DNA of 64,000 nt from Prevotella sp. (GCA_022779305.1 JALFSW010000042.1:62001-126000); one strand, 5' to 3'; positions 10,694 through 21,988 are shown, counted from the stretch's first letter. Notes: a model not told the origin generated them from the letters alone. Numbers and translations: made by a program.

Positions 10694-11647
10694 TTAAGGT
10701 CTGTTTTTTTCTTTTCTCACCACCTTTCCGCCCACTTCTTCCCAATCTCTGTTGAACTCCTCGCGCGTTCGTTTCCAGCGGTTATGACTCCAAAGCCACA
10801 GTGCTGGTTCACGGAGGATGGTTTGTTCGAGTAAATGAAAATAGGTATCAGTGATTTCAAATTCCTTGGTTGCGGCAGGTTCAAGTTCTATCGGGATAAA
10901 TTCGCACGTATAATAGCCCCGCTTCACACGTCTCAAGTCGCCATAAAAACATGCTTGGTCGGTGCGACGGGCAATGCGTTCAGCACCCGTTAGCACAGGT
11001 GTGTCATGGTGGAGAAAGTCCACCCAATGGTGAATGTTCCACCAGAGTGGCACTTGGTCGGCTATATAGCCAATGATGATAGATTGTTTTTGCTTTTTAA
11101 AAGCAAGAATCTTGCGCAACGATTCCTGCATCGGTACGCAAACTGCATGCTGGCGTTCGCGGACATTTTTAAATAAGCGGTCGAATGCTTCATTTTCTAA
11201 TGGATGATAAAGTTGGCAGCATTGCACATTCTTTGGCACCCAATAGGGCAAAGACGTAATCCATTCCCAGTTGCAATAATGTCCCAAATAGATGGCGCAA
11301 GACTTTTCCTGTCGCAGAAGTTCGATGATTTTTTCGGTGTTTTTAAACTGCATGCGTCGTTGAAGTTGCTCAGGTGTCATTGACATGAGCTTAAGGGTCT
11401 CAACGATGTAATCACAAAACCAATGATAGAAATCTTTTTTTATCTGTTTCAGTTCGCTTTCCGACTTGTCGGGGAAACTTTCTGTGAGGTTTTTCCAAAT
11501 CACACGCTGTCGGTATCTGATGACGTGTGCCAAAAGAAAATAAAAAAAGTCGGAAAGCACATAGAGCACACAGAAAGGCAAGAGCGACACCACATACCAA
11601 AAGCCGTATGCAAGTTTGTAAGTCGCAATGTTAAACCATCGTTTCAT
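10694..11647 (-). CDS. Lysophospholipid / lipid A biosynthesis acyltransferase (LpxL/HtrB family)
   Basis: YLGHYCNWEW (HX4D/E-like block), IADQVPLWWNIHHWVDFLHHDTPVLTGAERIARR. Confidence 0.9.
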   Translation of the reverse strand: MKRWFNIATYKLAYGFWYVVSLLPFCVLYVLSDFFYFLLAHVIRYRQRVIWKNLTESFPDKSESELKQIKKDFYHWFCDYIVETLKLMSMTPEQLQRRMQFKNTEKIIELLRQEKSCAIYLGHYCNWEWITSLPYWVPKNVQCCQLYHPLENEAFDRLFKNVRERQHAVCVPMQESLRKILAFKKQKQSIIIGYIADQVPLWWNIHHWVDFLHHDTPVLTGAERIARRTDQACFYGDLRRVKRGYYTCEFIPIELEPAATKEFEITDTYFHLLEQTILREPALWLWSHNRWKRTREEFNRDWEEVGGKVVRKEKNRP

Positions 11648-11669
11648 CTAAATCGTTTGGTTTTCCGAT

Positions 11670-11704
11670 GTTAGGCTCAATTGCAAAACGCATTGAGCCT
11701 AAAC
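11670..11704. repeat. R3-like short palindrome / terminator
   Basis: GTTAGGCTCAATTGC ... GCATTGAGCCTAAAC. Confidence 0.6.
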
Positions 11705-11769
11705 AAAAAAAGAATATCGTTTATTTTATTTTTTTGTACTTATTAATTGGGCAGCAAAGGTGGGAGAAA

Positions 11770-13833
11770 TCATCCCACCTGACTGCCTGGTTTCACTTCG
11801 CCCATGGTGGTTGTAACTGTGAGCGAACCATCGAAGTTTACAGCCGAGAGTATCATTCCTTGGCTTTCAATGCCCATCATCTTTCGAGGTGGGAAATTGG
11901 CAATGAACAATACGTCTTTCCCGATTAGCTGTTCGGGTTCGTAATAGGCTGCAATACCGCTAAGAATGGTGCGTTCTGTGCCCGAACCATCGTCTATCGT
12001 GAACTGCAACAACTTCTTGCTCTTTTTCACCTTTTCGCAATTGAGCACTCGACCGACACGGATGTCCATCTTTTCAAAGTCCTCAAAACCCACATTTGGC
12101 TTGATGGGTTCGGCTTTGTAGCTCGCAGCCTCATTTTCTTTTTTGGTGTTCTCCAACTTTTGAAGTTGTGCATCGATGGTTTCATCGCTTATTTTTTCAA
12201 AGAGTAGTGCTGCTGGCGATAACTGATGTCCCGCTTTGAGAAGCTCAATTGAGCCGAGTTCGTTCCACTCGCAGCTGTCCATGTTGATCATTTGGCGCAA
12301 TTTTGCACTACTGAAAGGCAAGAATGGTTCAAAGGCTATGCTCAAGTTGGCTACAAGCTGAAGCGAAAGATGCAGAATGGTTGCCACACGTTGTTCGTCT
12401 GTCTTCCAAACCTTCCATGGTTCGCATTCAGCAATGTATTTATTGCCGATACGCGCAAGATTCATCGCCTCTTTCTGTGCCTCACGGAACTTGAAAGCAT
12501 TGAGAAAATATTCCACTTTTGCTTTTACATCTTTAAACTCCTGAATGGTTTGTAGGTCGATTTCTTGCCATTCACCGCAGGCAGGCACAACGCCATTCCA
12601 ATATTTCCACGTGAGTTGCATTGCACGATTAACAAAGTTTCCATAAACGGCTACAAGTTCGTTGTTGTTGCGTTCTTGGAAATCTTTCCACGTAAAGTTA
12701 TTATCCTTGGTTTCTGGTGCATTTGCTGTAAGCACGTAGCGCAGTACGTCTTGCTTTCCTTCAAATTCTCTCAAGTATTCATGGAGCCACACAGCCCAAT
12801 TCCTACTTGTTGAAATCTTATCGTTCTCAAGGTTAAGAAATTCGTTGGATGGCACGTTATCGGGCAGAATATAGTCGCCATGTGCTTTCAACATACTTGG
12901 GAAGATGATGCAATGGAAAACGATGTTATCTTTTCCGATAAAATGCAGGAGACGAGTGTCGGGGTCTTGCCACCATTTTTGCCACGTTCCGAAGCGTTCT
13001 GGATTACTGTCGCAAAGTTCTTTGGTGTTGGAGATGTAGCCAATGGGGGCATCAAACCACACATACAGTACTTTTCCGTCAGCTCCTTCTACTGGAACGG
13101 GAATACCCCAATTGAGGTCACGCGTCATGGCTCGAGGTTGCAAGTCCATATCCAACCAACTTTTGCATTGCCCATAAACATTAGAACGCCATTCTTTATG
13201 TTCTTCAAGAATCCATTTCTGCAACCATGGCTGATAGGTGTTCAGTGGGAGATACCAATTCTTGGTGGTTTTGACAACTGGCTTTGAGCCAGAGATGGTT
13301 GAGTGAGGAGCAATGAGTTCCATCGGACTAAGTGCCGTGCCGCATTTCTCGCATTGATCACCATAGGCATTAGGATTATGGCAATGCGGACATTCGCCCA
13401 TCACGTAGCGATCTGCCAAAAATTGTTTGGCTTCTTCGTCATAGAGTTGTTCTGTTTCTTGTTCTTCGAGTTTTCCTTCATCATACAGTTTACGAAAGAA
13501 ATCGGATGCAAACTTATGATGTATATCACTGGTGGTTCGGCTGTAAATGTCAAACGAAATGCCAAACTCTTCAAAAGAATCTTTTATCATCTTGTGATAA
13601 CGATCACAGATGTCTTGAGGTGTTACGCCTTCTTTCTTTGCACGCAATGTAATCGGCACACCATGTTCATCGCTTCCCCCAATGAAAATCACTTCTTCGT
13701 GTTTCAAACGTAGGTAACGAACATAAATATCCGACGGAACATAGACCCCAGCAAGGTGTCCTATATGTACACCGCCATTGGCATAAGGCAATGCTGCTGT
13801 GACGGTGGTGCGCTTGAAATGTTTATCTTTCAT
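11770..13833 (-). CDS. metG: Methionyl-tRNA synthetase
   Basis: [38 protein letters not shown]-terminal tRNA-binding domain ([15 protein letters not shown]). Start taken at [10 protein letters not shown]; the ORF start at 13869 lies inside repeat R2b. Confidence 0.96.
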   Translation of the reverse strand: MKDKHFKRTTVTAALPYANGGVHIGHLAGVYVPSDIYVRYLRLKHEEVIFIGGSDEHGVPITLRAKKEGVTPQDICDRYHKMIKDSFEEFGISFDIYSRTTSDIHHKFASDFFRKLYDEGKLEEQETEQLYDEEAKQFLADRYVMGECPHCHNPNAYGDQCEKCGTALSPMELIAPHSTISGSKPVVKTTKNWYLPLNTYQPWLQKWILEEHKEWRSNVYGQCKSWLDMDLQPRAMTRDLNWGIPVPVEGADGKVLYVWFDAPIGYISNTKELCDSNPERFGTWQKWWQDPDTRLLHFIGKDNIVFHCIIFPSMLKAHGDYILPDNVPSNEFLNLENDKISTSRNWAVWLHEYLREFEGKQDVLRYVLTANAPETKDNNFTWKDFQERNNNELVAVYGNFVNRAMQLTWKYWNGVVPACGEWQEIDLQTIQEFKDVKAKVEYFLNAFKFREAQKEAMNLARIGNKYIAECEPWKVWKTDEQRVATILHLSLQLVANLSIAFEPFLPFSSAKLRQMINMDSCEWNELGSIELLKAGHQLSPAALLFEKISDETIDAQLQKLENTKKENEAASYKAEPIKPNVGFEDFEKMDIRVGRVLNCEKVKKSKKLLQFTIDDGSGTERTILSGIAAYYEPEQLIGKDVLFIANFPPRKMMGIESQGMILSAVNFDGSLTVTTTMGEVKPGSQVG

Positions 13834-13863
13834 TCTACTTGTTTTGTAATTATCAAAAAAATC

Positions 13864-14063
13864 AGGCATGTTCTAAAAAAATTCTGCAGCGTGTTTTGCT
13901 TCATTCTATTGCTTTGCTCTTTGTGTCTTTTTGTTTTTATACGTTAGATTTTTCTTTCTCTTTCAGTTGTATAGCTTGTTATGCGCCTTACAAATTAGAA
14001 GAAAAATCTATACGTCTAAAAAGCAAAAATCCTACAAAGAGAATTTATAGAACCTGCCTAAAA
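13864..14063. repeat. Repeat family R2, copy b
   Basis: AGGCATGTTCTAAAAAAATTCTG ... AAAAATCCTACAAAGAGAATTTATAGAACCTGCCTAAA. Confidence 0.75.
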
Positions 14064-14112
14064 TGCAAAGTTACGGTAATTCCTACAAAAGTCAAAGGAA
14101 ACTTCGATGCTT

Positions 14113-14664
14113 TTATTGTACCCTCACCGTCTTTGCACCTTCGTAACAGGCAATGGTTCTTTTCCCGTTTGTATAGATTTCCTCATTGCCTGGCATGTCG
14201 AGAACAAAACCTGCCGCCTTGACTTGTTGCACTAAATTGTCATAGGCAGCTTGATTAAAGACACCTATAATGATGGCACCGTCTTTAAAAGCTACATAGC
14301 TCGACACACCTTTGCGTAGTGGTTTCGGATAATCTTCATATTGGTTGCCTGTGAGGATTTTTGCCAATCGGCAATTTTTGTAATAGAGCTTCGAGAATTT
14401 ATCCAAACGATAGATTTCATAATTGTTTGTTAGCTTGTAGCCATATTTTTTTGCGATGGTGGGTGCATCATCAGAGTTTTCAAAAAGTGAGATGGCTTCT
14501 TTGATGGTGATAAATTCTGGGTTGGCAGTTACAGAGATTTCAGTTGGCGTAGATGCAACGACTGCATTTTTTTCTTTACTCATCGACTTTTCGGTCGTTC
14601 CACAACTGTTCATCAACAATGCTGCCACTATCAGCGATGCTACTATTTTTACGTTTTTCTTCAT
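14113..14664 (-). CDS. Small putative lipoprotein, unknown function
   Basis: N-terminus MKKNVKIVASLIVAALLMNSCGTTE with lipobox-like LMNSC. Confidence 0.6.
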   Translation of the reverse strand: MKKNVKIVASLIVAALLMNSCGTTEKSMSKEKNAVVASTPTEISVTANPEFITIKEAISLFENSDDAPTIAKKYGYKLTNNYEIYRLDKFSKLYYKNCRLAKILTGNQYEDYPKPLRKGVSSYVAFKDGAIIIGVFNQAAYDNLVQQVKAAGFVLDMPGNEEIYTNGKRTIACYEGAKTVRVQ

Positions 14665-14716
14665 ACGTTGTTTTTACGTCATTATTATATATAAAAGGTG
14701 AAAATTGTTTATCTTT

Positions 14717-16954
14717 TCAATGCTTTTGTTTTTGTCTCTTTTTGTCATTGAGTTGGTCTTTTGCCAACGTAAAGTCTAATTGGCGACGTTCCACATTTGC
14801 TCTTGCCACCTGAATGCGTATCGGATCGCCAAGCTGATAGACGTGATGACGACGTCGACCTACCAAACAATAATTCTTTTCATCAAAGTCGTAGTAGTCA
14901 TCATCAAGGTCGCGCATTGGGATCAAGCCTTCACAATGATTTTCATCAATCTCAGCGTAGATGCCATAGCTCTGTATGCCACTGATATGTGCATCATAGC
15001 ATTCGCCCAAATGTCCCTCCATGAATTCCACCATCTTGTATTTTATGGAGTCGCGTTCAGCATTTTGAGCCACTTGTTCCATGTCGGAGCAATGCTCACA
15101 AAGCATCTCATAATATTCTTTATTGCCCGATTTCTCGCCTTGTTGATAACCTGTGATGAGTCGATGCACCATCGTGTCGGGGTAGCGACGTATGGGCGAT
15201 GTGAAATGGGTGTAGAATTCAAATGCAAGTCCAAAATGCCCAATGTTCTGTGTGCTATACTTCGCTTTCATCATTGACCTAAGCGCAATGGTTTGTATAG
15301 CTTTTGCCTCACTTTTGCCCTCCACTTCTTCTATGAGCGCATTCAATGCACGAACGGTTGCACCTTTTGTGGAAGTAGATTTCAGTCTGTAACCAAACTT
15401 TGCAGAGAATTGTCGCAAGTTTTCGAGCTTCTGTGGGTCTGGATCATCGTGTATACGATAGGGTAAAGTCTTTGCTTTCTTACCCTTTTTCACCTTTCCA
15501 ATGCTTTCTGCCACATAACGATTGGCAAGCAACATAAATTCTTCTATGAGTTTATTGGCATCTTTTGAACGCTTGAAATAGCAACGCAAGGGCTTCCCTT
15601 TTTCATCAATATCAAATCGAAGTTCCTCTGAATCGAAGTTCACACTGCCATTCTTAAACCGCTGTTTGCGTATGTATTTTGCCAAGCGATCAAGTGTTAC
15701 AAGCTCATAGGCATTCTCTCCCACATAATCTGTGACTTGGTTTCGTGTGGGTGCAGCTTCTCCAGTTCCGTCTATAACCCCATTGGCTTCCAACACTTCT
15801 TGCGCTTCTTCGTAGGTGTAACGGCGGTTGCTTTTGATGACTGTATGCACGATGCGGTAATCCTTAACGTTTGCTTCTTCGTCTAACAAAAACACCACGC
15901 TAAAAGCAAGTTTCTCTTCATCTGGGCGTAACGAACAAATAACGTTGCAAAGACGTTCGGGCAACATCGGTATGGTTCGATCAACAAGATAGATAGATGT
16001 TGCGCGTCGCTGTGCTTCCTTGTCAATGATACTACCAGGCTTCACATAATGCGAAACATCGGCTATATGAACCCCCACTTCCCACATTCCGTTGTCTAAT
16101 TTTCGTAACGAAAGTGCGTCATCGAAGTCTTTGGCGTCTTTTGGATCAATTGTACATGTCCACACATTGCGAAAATCTTCACGCTCGGCGAGGTCTTGTG
16201 GTGTGATCTCTCCACTGATTTTGTTGGCGACTGCCTCCACATCGGCAGGATATGCGTAGGGCAAACCATATTGAGCAAGGATGGTGTGCATCTCAACATC
16301 GTTCTCGCCAGCTTGCCCCAATACTTCAATGACTTCGCCAACAAGGTTTTTGTGATCGGCGTCGGGCCACTTTGTGATCTTCACAATTACTCTGTCGTTC
16401 GTCTTTCCACCTCCAAGAGCTTTCTTAGGGATAATGATGTCGTGACTGAAAAGGTTTTCTTGTGTCATGAGAAAGGCAATATCGCTCTCCACCTGTAATT
16501 TACCCACAAACGTTTCTTTGCCTCTTTGCAATATTTCGATGACCATTGCCTCCTTAATGTGATTGCGGCGACGTGCCAAAAACTGCACACGTACACGGTC
16601 GCCATTCAATGCTGCCATCGAATTTCTTTCCGAAACAAAAACGGGCGTACCCCCATCATCGGGCTGGAAAGTGTTCTTACCATTCGTTTTCCTTACAAAC
16701 ACACCTTCTTGAACCTGACCTTTCGTATTCAGACGGTATGCCGATTCGCCAACTTTTGCCAAATAGTCGTCCCACGCCATTTCTTCCATCACATCAATAG
16801 CCAGCATTTTCAAGGGATGTGTTGTGAATTTGAGTGCGCGAAATATTTGTTTGAAACTGAGCGTTTCTTCTGGATATGTTTGGAATAAGGTCGTGAGCTT
16901 GTCAGTAACCTGAACTTTATTCAATCGTTTCTTACCTTTCTTTTCCTTGCTCAT
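14717..16954 (-). CDS. rnr: Ribonuclease R (RNB/S1 domains)
   Basis: TIDPKDAKDFDDALS, IADVSHYV, FTSPIRRYPDTMVHR, C-terminal S1 domain. Confidence 0.95.
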   Translation of the reverse strand: MSKEKKGKKRLNKVQVTDKLTTLFQTYPEETLSFKQIFRALKFTTHPLKMLAIDVMEEMAWDDYLAKVGESAYRLNTKGQVQEGVFVRKTNGKNTFQPDDGGTPVFVSERNSMAALNGDRVRVQFLARRRNHIKEAMVIEILQRGKETFVGKLQVESDIAFLMTQENLFSHDIIIPKKALGGGKTNDRVIVKITKWPDADHKNLVGEVIEVLGQAGENDVEMHTILAQYGLPYAYPADVEAVANKISGEITPQDLAEREDFRNVWTCTIDPKDAKDFDDALSLRKLDNGMWEVGVHIADVSHYVKPGSIIDKEAQRRATSIYLVDRTIPMLPERLCNVICSLRPDEEKLAFSVVFLLDEEANVKDYRIVHTVIKSNRRYTYEEAQEVLEANGVIDGTGEAAPTRNQVTDYVGENAYELVTLDRLAKYIRKQRFKNGSVNFDSEELRFDIDEKGKPLRCYFKRSKDANKLIEEFMLLANRYVAESIGKVKKGKKAKTLPYRIHDDPDPQKLENLRQFSAKFGYRLKSTSTKGATVRALNALIEEVEGKSEAKAIQTIALRSMMKAKYSTQNIGHFGLAFEFYTHFTSPIRRYPDTMVHRLITGYQQGEKSGNKEYYEMLCEHCSDMEQVAQNAERDSIKYKMVEFMEGHLGECYDAHISGIQSYGIYAEIDENHCEGLIPMRDLDDDYYDFDEKNYCLVGRRRHHVYQLGDPIRIQVARANVERRQLDFTLAKDQLNDKKRQKQKH

Positions 16955-17030
16955 AACACATTACTATTTTAATAATGTTCACAAAGTAACAAAAAAGTTT
17001 GTATCTTTGCAAGCGTTTCACATTATTTTA

Positions 17031-18026
17031 ATGAAAAAGATACTCATAACAGGCGCATCGGGGTTCATTGGTTCGTTCATTGTTGAAGAAGCATTGCGCA
17101 GAGGATGGGACACATGGGCTGCCGTGCGTCCTACATCTTCACGCCGATATTTACAAGACAAGCGTATCAACTTTATTCAATTAAACTTCGATGACGAACA
17201 AAGCCTTTACGACCAACTTTCACCCCATCGCTTCGATTACATTGTTCATTCTGCAGGTGCAACCAAATGTCTGAACAAAGAAGACTTCTTCCGCAGCAAT
17301 ACAGACGGAACAAAGCATTTGGTGTGTGCCATCAACCGCCTAAAGATGCCACTTGAGAAATTTATTTTTATCTCAAGTTTGAGCATCTATGGGGCTATCC
17401 GAGAACAACAACCCTATACCGACATCAAGGAAAGCGACACACCTTGTCCCAACACAGCCTACGGAGAGAGCAAACGAAGAGCCGAAGTGTTTCTCACGGA
17501 GCATGCAGCTTTTCCTTATATCATTCTCCGACCAACAGGCGTGTATGGACCACGTGAAAAGGATTATTTCATGATGGCGAAAACGATAAAAAATCACATT
17601 GATTTTTCAGTGGGTTTTCAACCGCAAGACCTTACATTCGTTTACGTAAAAGACGTGGTTCAAGCCGTTTTTCGCTCACTTGAAAGCACAAAAACAGCTC
17701 GTTCGTACTTCCTTTCAGATGGAAACGTCTATCGCAGTAGTACGTTTAGCGAATTGTTACGCAACGCATTGGGCAATCCGTGGTGGATTCGCATCAAAGC
17801 TCCAATTTGGCTGTTGCGCATCATCACTTTCTTTGGTGATATTGCAGGGTGCATTTCAAGAAATCCAACGGCGTTAAACAATGACAAGTTTCAAATTCTT
17901 AAACAGCGAAACTGGCGTTGCGACATCACACCTGCCATCGAAGAATTGGGCTACAAACCTGCATACGACCTACAACGAGGCGTTGAAGAAATGTTCAAAT
18001 GGTATAAGGATAACCAATGGATATAA
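17031..18026 (+). CDS. NAD-dependent epimerase/dehydratase (extended SDR)
   Basis: MKKILITGASGFIGSFIVEEALRRG, YGESKRRAE, ILRPTGVYGPRE. Confidence 0.9.
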   Translation: MKKILITGASGFIGSFIVEEALRRGWDTWAAVRPTSSRRYLQDKRINFIQLNFDDEQSLYDQLSPHRFDYIVHSAGATKCLNKEDFFRSNTDGTKHLVCAINRLKMPLEKFIFISSLSIYGAIREQQPYTDIKESDTPCPNTAYGESKRRAEVFLTEHAAFPYIILRPTGVYGPREKDYFMMAKTIKNHIDFSVGFQPQDLTFVYVKDVVQAVFRSLESTKTARSYFLSDGNVYRSSTFSELLRNALGNPWWIRIKAPIWLLRIITFFGDIAGCISRNPTALNNDKFQILKQRNWRCDITPAIEELGYKPAYDLQRGVEEMFKWYKDNQWI

Positions 18027-18082
18027 TCCTCGCAAAAACAAAGCAAGACAATTGTTCATAAAACAGAAAAGAAACACGTTTT

Positions 18083-18278
18083 AATCCAATTCGGTCATTA
18101 AAGACCAAAGGGATTGCATCTGATTGTTTGTGCAGGTTGTTTAGCATTTTACCGCAGATGTAGCAGACTACTTCAAGAGAAAATGCAGAACAAGAAGCCA
18201 ACAAGCAGGTGGAAATAGTTAGGAAGTTAATAAATAAAATAAAAGGAAACCCTAACGGTCTAATGACCAATTTGGGTT
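18083..18278 (-). repeat. Repeat family R1, copy b
   Basis: AATCCAATTCGGTCATTAAAGACCAAAGGGATTGC ... CCCTAACGGTCTAATGACCAATTTGGGTTT; inverted relative to R1a. Confidence 0.88.
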
Positions 18279-18298
18279 TAATCACATCAAAAAACGGA

Positions 18299-19270
18299 AT
18301 GAAAACATTCATAAAAAACTTGTTCAAATTAGAGAAAAAGCCAACAAAAGGATTGCTTCCTGTTGAATGGGCAGCAATGGGCTATTTGGTTTTCACGCTC
18401 ATTCTCATCTTCATTCTCTACACAAAGATAGCCAATCCTGAAATCCTCATCTTCGGACGATTGCGCATCATTGCCATGACGGTAGCACTTTGGTTGGTTT
18501 ATCGCCTCTTACCTTGTCGCCTTACTCGCTTTGCTCGCATTGCCGCACAGTTGGGGTTGCTGGCTTGGTGGTATCCAGACACCTATGAAATCAATCGAGT
18601 TCTACCCAATCTCGACCACATTTTCGCCCAATGGGAACAAGCATGGTTTGGTTGTCAACCCTCGCTCGAATTTTCAAAGCTCCTGCCCCATCCTGTTTTT
18701 AGCGAACTCTTCGACATGGGCTATGCTGCCTATTATCCAATGATAGCCCTCACCGTGCTTTATTACTTTCTTTGGCGCTACAAAGAATTTGAACGCTCGG
18801 CTTTCATTCTTCTTACAGCTTTTTTTGTTTATTATGTGGTCTTCATCCTTGTACCCGTCGTTGGTCCTACGTTTTATTTCAAAGCCATTGGCTTGAAAGC
18901 GGCATCATCGGGCATTTTCCCTGAAGTCTTCGATTATTTCAATCATCATCAGGCGTGTTTACCAAGCCCTGGCTATATGGATGGCATATTCTATCATTTT
19001 GTGGAAAGTGCAAAGGCAGCTGGAGAACGCCCTACTGCGGCATTTCCAAGTTCGCATGTGGGCATCAGTACCATCTGTATGCTCTTGATTTGGCGCACGG
19101 GCAACCGTCCGTTCTTCTACATCCTCACGCCTATTTATTTCTTTCTCTGCTGTGCAACGGTTTATATCCAAGCCCATTATCTCGTAGATGCTTTGGCTGG
19201 AATGGTTACTGCAGTGATTATCTATTTCTGCCTGTTTCACCTCTCTAAACACATGGTGAGCAAGGCGTAA
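18299..19270 (+). CDS. PAP2-family phosphatase / inositolphosphotransferase-like membrane protein
   Basis: AAFPSSHVGISTICMLLIW and AHYLVDALAGM PAP2 motifs; multiple TM segments. Start at MKTFIKNLFK; the longer ORF begins inside R1b. Confidence 0.8.
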   Translation: MKTFIKNLFKLEKKPTKGLLPVEWAAMGYLVFTLILIFILYTKIANPEILIFGRLRIIAMTVALWLVYRLLPCRLTRFARIAAQLGLLAWWYPDTYEINRVLPNLDHIFAQWEQAWFGCQPSLEFSKLLPHPVFSELFDMGYAAYYPMIALTVLYYFLWRYKEFERSAFILLTAFFVYYVVFILVPVVGPTFYFKAIGLKAASSGIFPEVFDYFNHHQACLPSPGYMDGIFYHFVESAKAAGERPTAAFPSSHVGISTICMLLIWRTGNRPFFYILTPIYFFLCCATVYIQAHYLVDALAGMVTAVIIYFCLFHLSKHMVSKA

Positions 19271-19328
19271 TCCCCTTATTTGCTTTCCGAAGAAACCTAC
19301 ACAAATATTTAATAAACAACAAAGACTT

Positions 19329-21779
19329 ATGTTTAAAAAACCTTTTTTATTAACTTTCTTCCTTTGTTTTGCACATTTCGTTGTGGCACAAAACAAGGAA
19401 TTTGAACTCAAAAATTGGAAATTCTCCAGAGACAAAAAACATTGGCAAGAAGTAATCATCCCTCATGATTGGGCTATCGCTGGACCATTTGACAAAAAAT
19501 GGGATTTACAAATGGTGGCTATCAGTCAAAATGGTGAAACGCAGGCGACAGAAAAATCGGGTCGTTCTGGTGCATTACCTTGGATTGGCGAGGGATGGTA
19601 TGAATACGCATTGGAGGTGAAACAGAAAAACTTTGCCCATGCAATACTTTGCTTCGATGGTGCGATGTCGGAGCCCATCGTTTATGTTAATGGCAAAGAG
19701 GCAGGCAGATGGGCTTATGGCTACAATGCTTTCCGATTAGACATTGCCCCATTGCTTCGCCAAGGCGCAAACACATTGCTCGTGCATCTCAATAACCGTG
19801 AAGAAAGTAGCCGTTGGTATCCGGGGGCGGGCATTTATCGTCCTGTGAAGCTCACATTTACACCACAAACCTACATCGATGATTGGTCGGTTTTCGCACG
19901 AACAACGGCTATCCATCAACAAAAAGCAACACTCATGGTCGATTTTTCGGTCGTAGGATTGAGCAAGCGAGCTACGGCAACGGTTGAAATTTTCGATGGA
20001 AAGAAGTTGTGTGCTCAAGACTCGCAAGCCATTGTTGCCCATCAAAAGGATCTCCAATTCACGCTCACTTTGCCAAATGCCCAACTTTGGACACCCGAAA
20101 CACCTCATCTTTACAACATTCGTATTCGCATCAAAGACGGAAAACATATACTTGCTTCTCATCAATTGAAAACGGGCGTGCGCACTATCAACGTAACGAA
20201 AGAAAAAGGATTTCAACTCAACGGACAAATGCGCAAAATTCAAGGTGTTTGCCTGCACCATGACTTAGGTCCGTTGGGTGCAGCTGTGAACAAAGCAGCA
20301 CTCATTCGCCAAATAAAACTGATGAAAGAAATGGGTGCCGATGCCATACGCACTGCCCACAACATGCCATCTCAATTGCAGATGGAACTTTGCGACTCGT
20401 TGGGAATGATGGTTATGGCGGAAAGTTTCGATATGTGGCACTATCCTAAATGTAAGAATGGCTATGCCATCTTCTTTGATGAGTGGGCTGAAAAAGACAT
20501 CGAAAACCTCGTTCGCAATCATCGCAACCACCCAAGTATCATAATGTGGAGCATCGGTAATGAAATTCCGGAGCAATGGAGCGATGAAGGTAGGGAAATT
20601 TCTGAACGCCTTCAGTCGCTCATTCACCAATTCGACCCTACTCGTCCTGTTACACAGGGAAAAGACCGTGCGGAGGAAGCACTCAAATCGGGATTTGCAC
20701 AAGTAATGGATGTGCCTGGTTTTAATTATCGTGTTTATAAATATGGCCGCAACATTGCGCAACTTCCAAAGGGCTTCTTGCTCGGTGCGGAAACAGCCTC
20801 AACAGTTTCAAGTAGAGGTGTGTATAAGTTTCCGCTCAAATGGGGTGTGGTTGAGGCTGACCAAGATGGACAAGTTTCGAGCTACGACCTGAATTGGTGT
20901 TCATGGAGCAATCTTCCAGAAGAAGATTTTATGGCAATGGAGGATGAGCCTTACACGATTGGACAGTTTATTTGGACGGGTATTGACTATTTGGGCGAAC
21001 CTACGCCTTATGATGAATATTGGCCAAGTCGCAGTAGTTACTTCGGTGCGTGCGACCTTGCTGGTTTGCCCAAAGACCGCTATTATCTTTACCGCTCGAT
21101 TTGGAACAAAAAAGCCCATACGCTTCACCTCCTTCCCCACTGGACATGGAACGGACGTGAGGGACAAAACGTGCCTGTTTTCTGTTATACGGATTATCCC
21201 GAAGCCGAACTTTTTGTCAATGGGAAATCGCAAGGGCGCAGAAAGAAAAATAGCAATGTCACTGGCGAAACCAAAACAGGTCACCCCGCCACACCAGAAG
21301 AGGCACAAAAACGTGCCGAACGTTATCGCTTAATGTGGAAGGATGTTGTCTATGAACCTGGAGAAATAAAAGTTGTTGCCTATGATGAAAAGGGGAATAA
21401 GGCGGCAGAGAAAAGCATCAGAACAGCTGGCAGTCCTGCACGCTTGCTACTCGAATCCGACAGAAAAACCATCAGTGCAGATGGCAACGATCTTGCTTAT
21501 ATCACAGTTTCGCTGACAGACGATAAAGGAGAACTCATTCCTTTTGCCAACGAACGTTTACACTTCTTTGTGGAGGGGGCAGGTCGCTTCAAAGCCGTTT
21601 GCAATGGTGATGCAACATCGCTCGAATCTTTCACAGAACCACGTATGCAACTTTTCAATGGTAAACTCGTTGTAACGCTCCAAAGTCTTTCTCAAGCTGG
21701 TGATATTCGCTTGCGAGTTACAAACGAAAAGGGCAACATCAGTGAAACGATCGTAATTAAAAGCGTAAAGAGAAATTAA
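19329..21779 (+). CDS. Glycoside hydrolase family 2 (beta-galactosidase-like), secreted
   Basis: Signal peptide; NREESSRWYPGAGIYRPV, GVCLHHDLGPLGAAVNKAALIRQIKLMKEMGADAIRTAHN, IIMWSIGNEIPEQ. Confidence 0.93.
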   Translation: MFKKPFLLTFFLCFAHFVVAQNKEFELKNWKFSRDKKHWQEVIIPHDWAIAGPFDKKWDLQMVAISQNGETQATEKSGRSGALPWIGEGWYEYALEVKQKNFAHAILCFDGAMSEPIVYVNGKEAGRWAYGYNAFRLDIAPLLRQGANTLLVHLNNREESSRWYPGAGIYRPVKLTFTPQTYIDDWSVFARTTAIHQQKATLMVDFSVVGLSKRATATVEIFDGKKLCAQDSQAIVAHQKDLQFTLTLPNAQLWTPETPHLYNIRIRIKDGKHILASHQLKTGVRTINVTKEKGFQLNGQMRKIQGVCLHHDLGPLGAAVNKAALIRQIKLMKEMGADAIRTAHNMPSQLQMELCDSLGMMVMAESFDMWHYPKCKNGYAIFFDEWAEKDIENLVRNHRNHPSIIMWSIGNEIPEQWSDEGREISERLQSLIHQFDPTRPVTQGKDRAEEALKSGFAQVMDVPGFNYRVYKYGRNIAQLPKGFLLGAETASTVSSRGVYKFPLKWGVVEADQDGQVSSYDLNWCSWSNLPEEDFMAMEDEPYTIGQFIWTGIDYLGEPTPYDEYWPSRSSYFGACDLAGLPKDRYYLYRSIWNKKAHTLHLLPHWTWNGREGQNVPVFCYTDYPEAELFVNGKSQGRRKKNSNVTGETKTGHPATPEEAQKRAERYRLMWKDVVYEPGEIKVVAYDEKGNKAAEKSIRTAGSPARLLLESDRKTISADGNDLAYITVSLTDDKGELIPFANERLHFFVEGAGRFKAVCNGDATSLESFTEPRMQLFNGKLVVTLQSLSQAGDIRLRVTNEKGNISETIVIKSVKRN

Positions 21780-21874
21780 TGCACAATTTAAGGTGAAATC
21801 GGAACATTATAACAGCTAAAAAAGGCTGCGAAGGCAAGAAAATGATTGTTTTTCTTACAAAATACGTTCAAAAT

Positions 21875-21906
21875 TTTGGAGGAACACAAAAAAAGCATTA
21901 CCTTTG
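21875..21906 (+). promoter_or_regulatory. Bacteroidetes-type promoter for tRNA-Gln
   Basis: TTTG, 20 nt, TACCTTTG, 9 nt upstream of the tRNA. Confidence 0.7.
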
Positions 21907-21915
21907 CAGCGCAAT

Positions 21916-21985
21916 TGACCTATGGTGTAATGGTAGCACAACAGGTTTTGGTTCTGTTTGTGGTGGTTCGAATCCGCCTAGGTCA
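21916..21985 (+). tRNA. tRNA-Gln (anticodon TTG)
   Basis: Cloverleaf: acceptor TGACCTA/TAGGTCA, anticodon arm ACAGG-TTTTGGT-TCTGT, T arm GGTGG-TTCGAAT-CCGCC. Confidence 0.93.
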
Positions 21986-21988
21986 ACA

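Noticed and set aside
13839-14222. 127-aa plus-strand ORF
   Set aside because: Spans R2b and intergenic DNA antisense to genes; low-complexity Phe/Ser-rich translation.
17995-18327. Minus-strand 110-aa ORF containing KPKLVIRPLGFPF
   Set aside because: Runs through repeat R1b. The same VIRPLGF peptide appears in ORFs at 30354 and 46572 simply because it is the translation of the R1 terminus.
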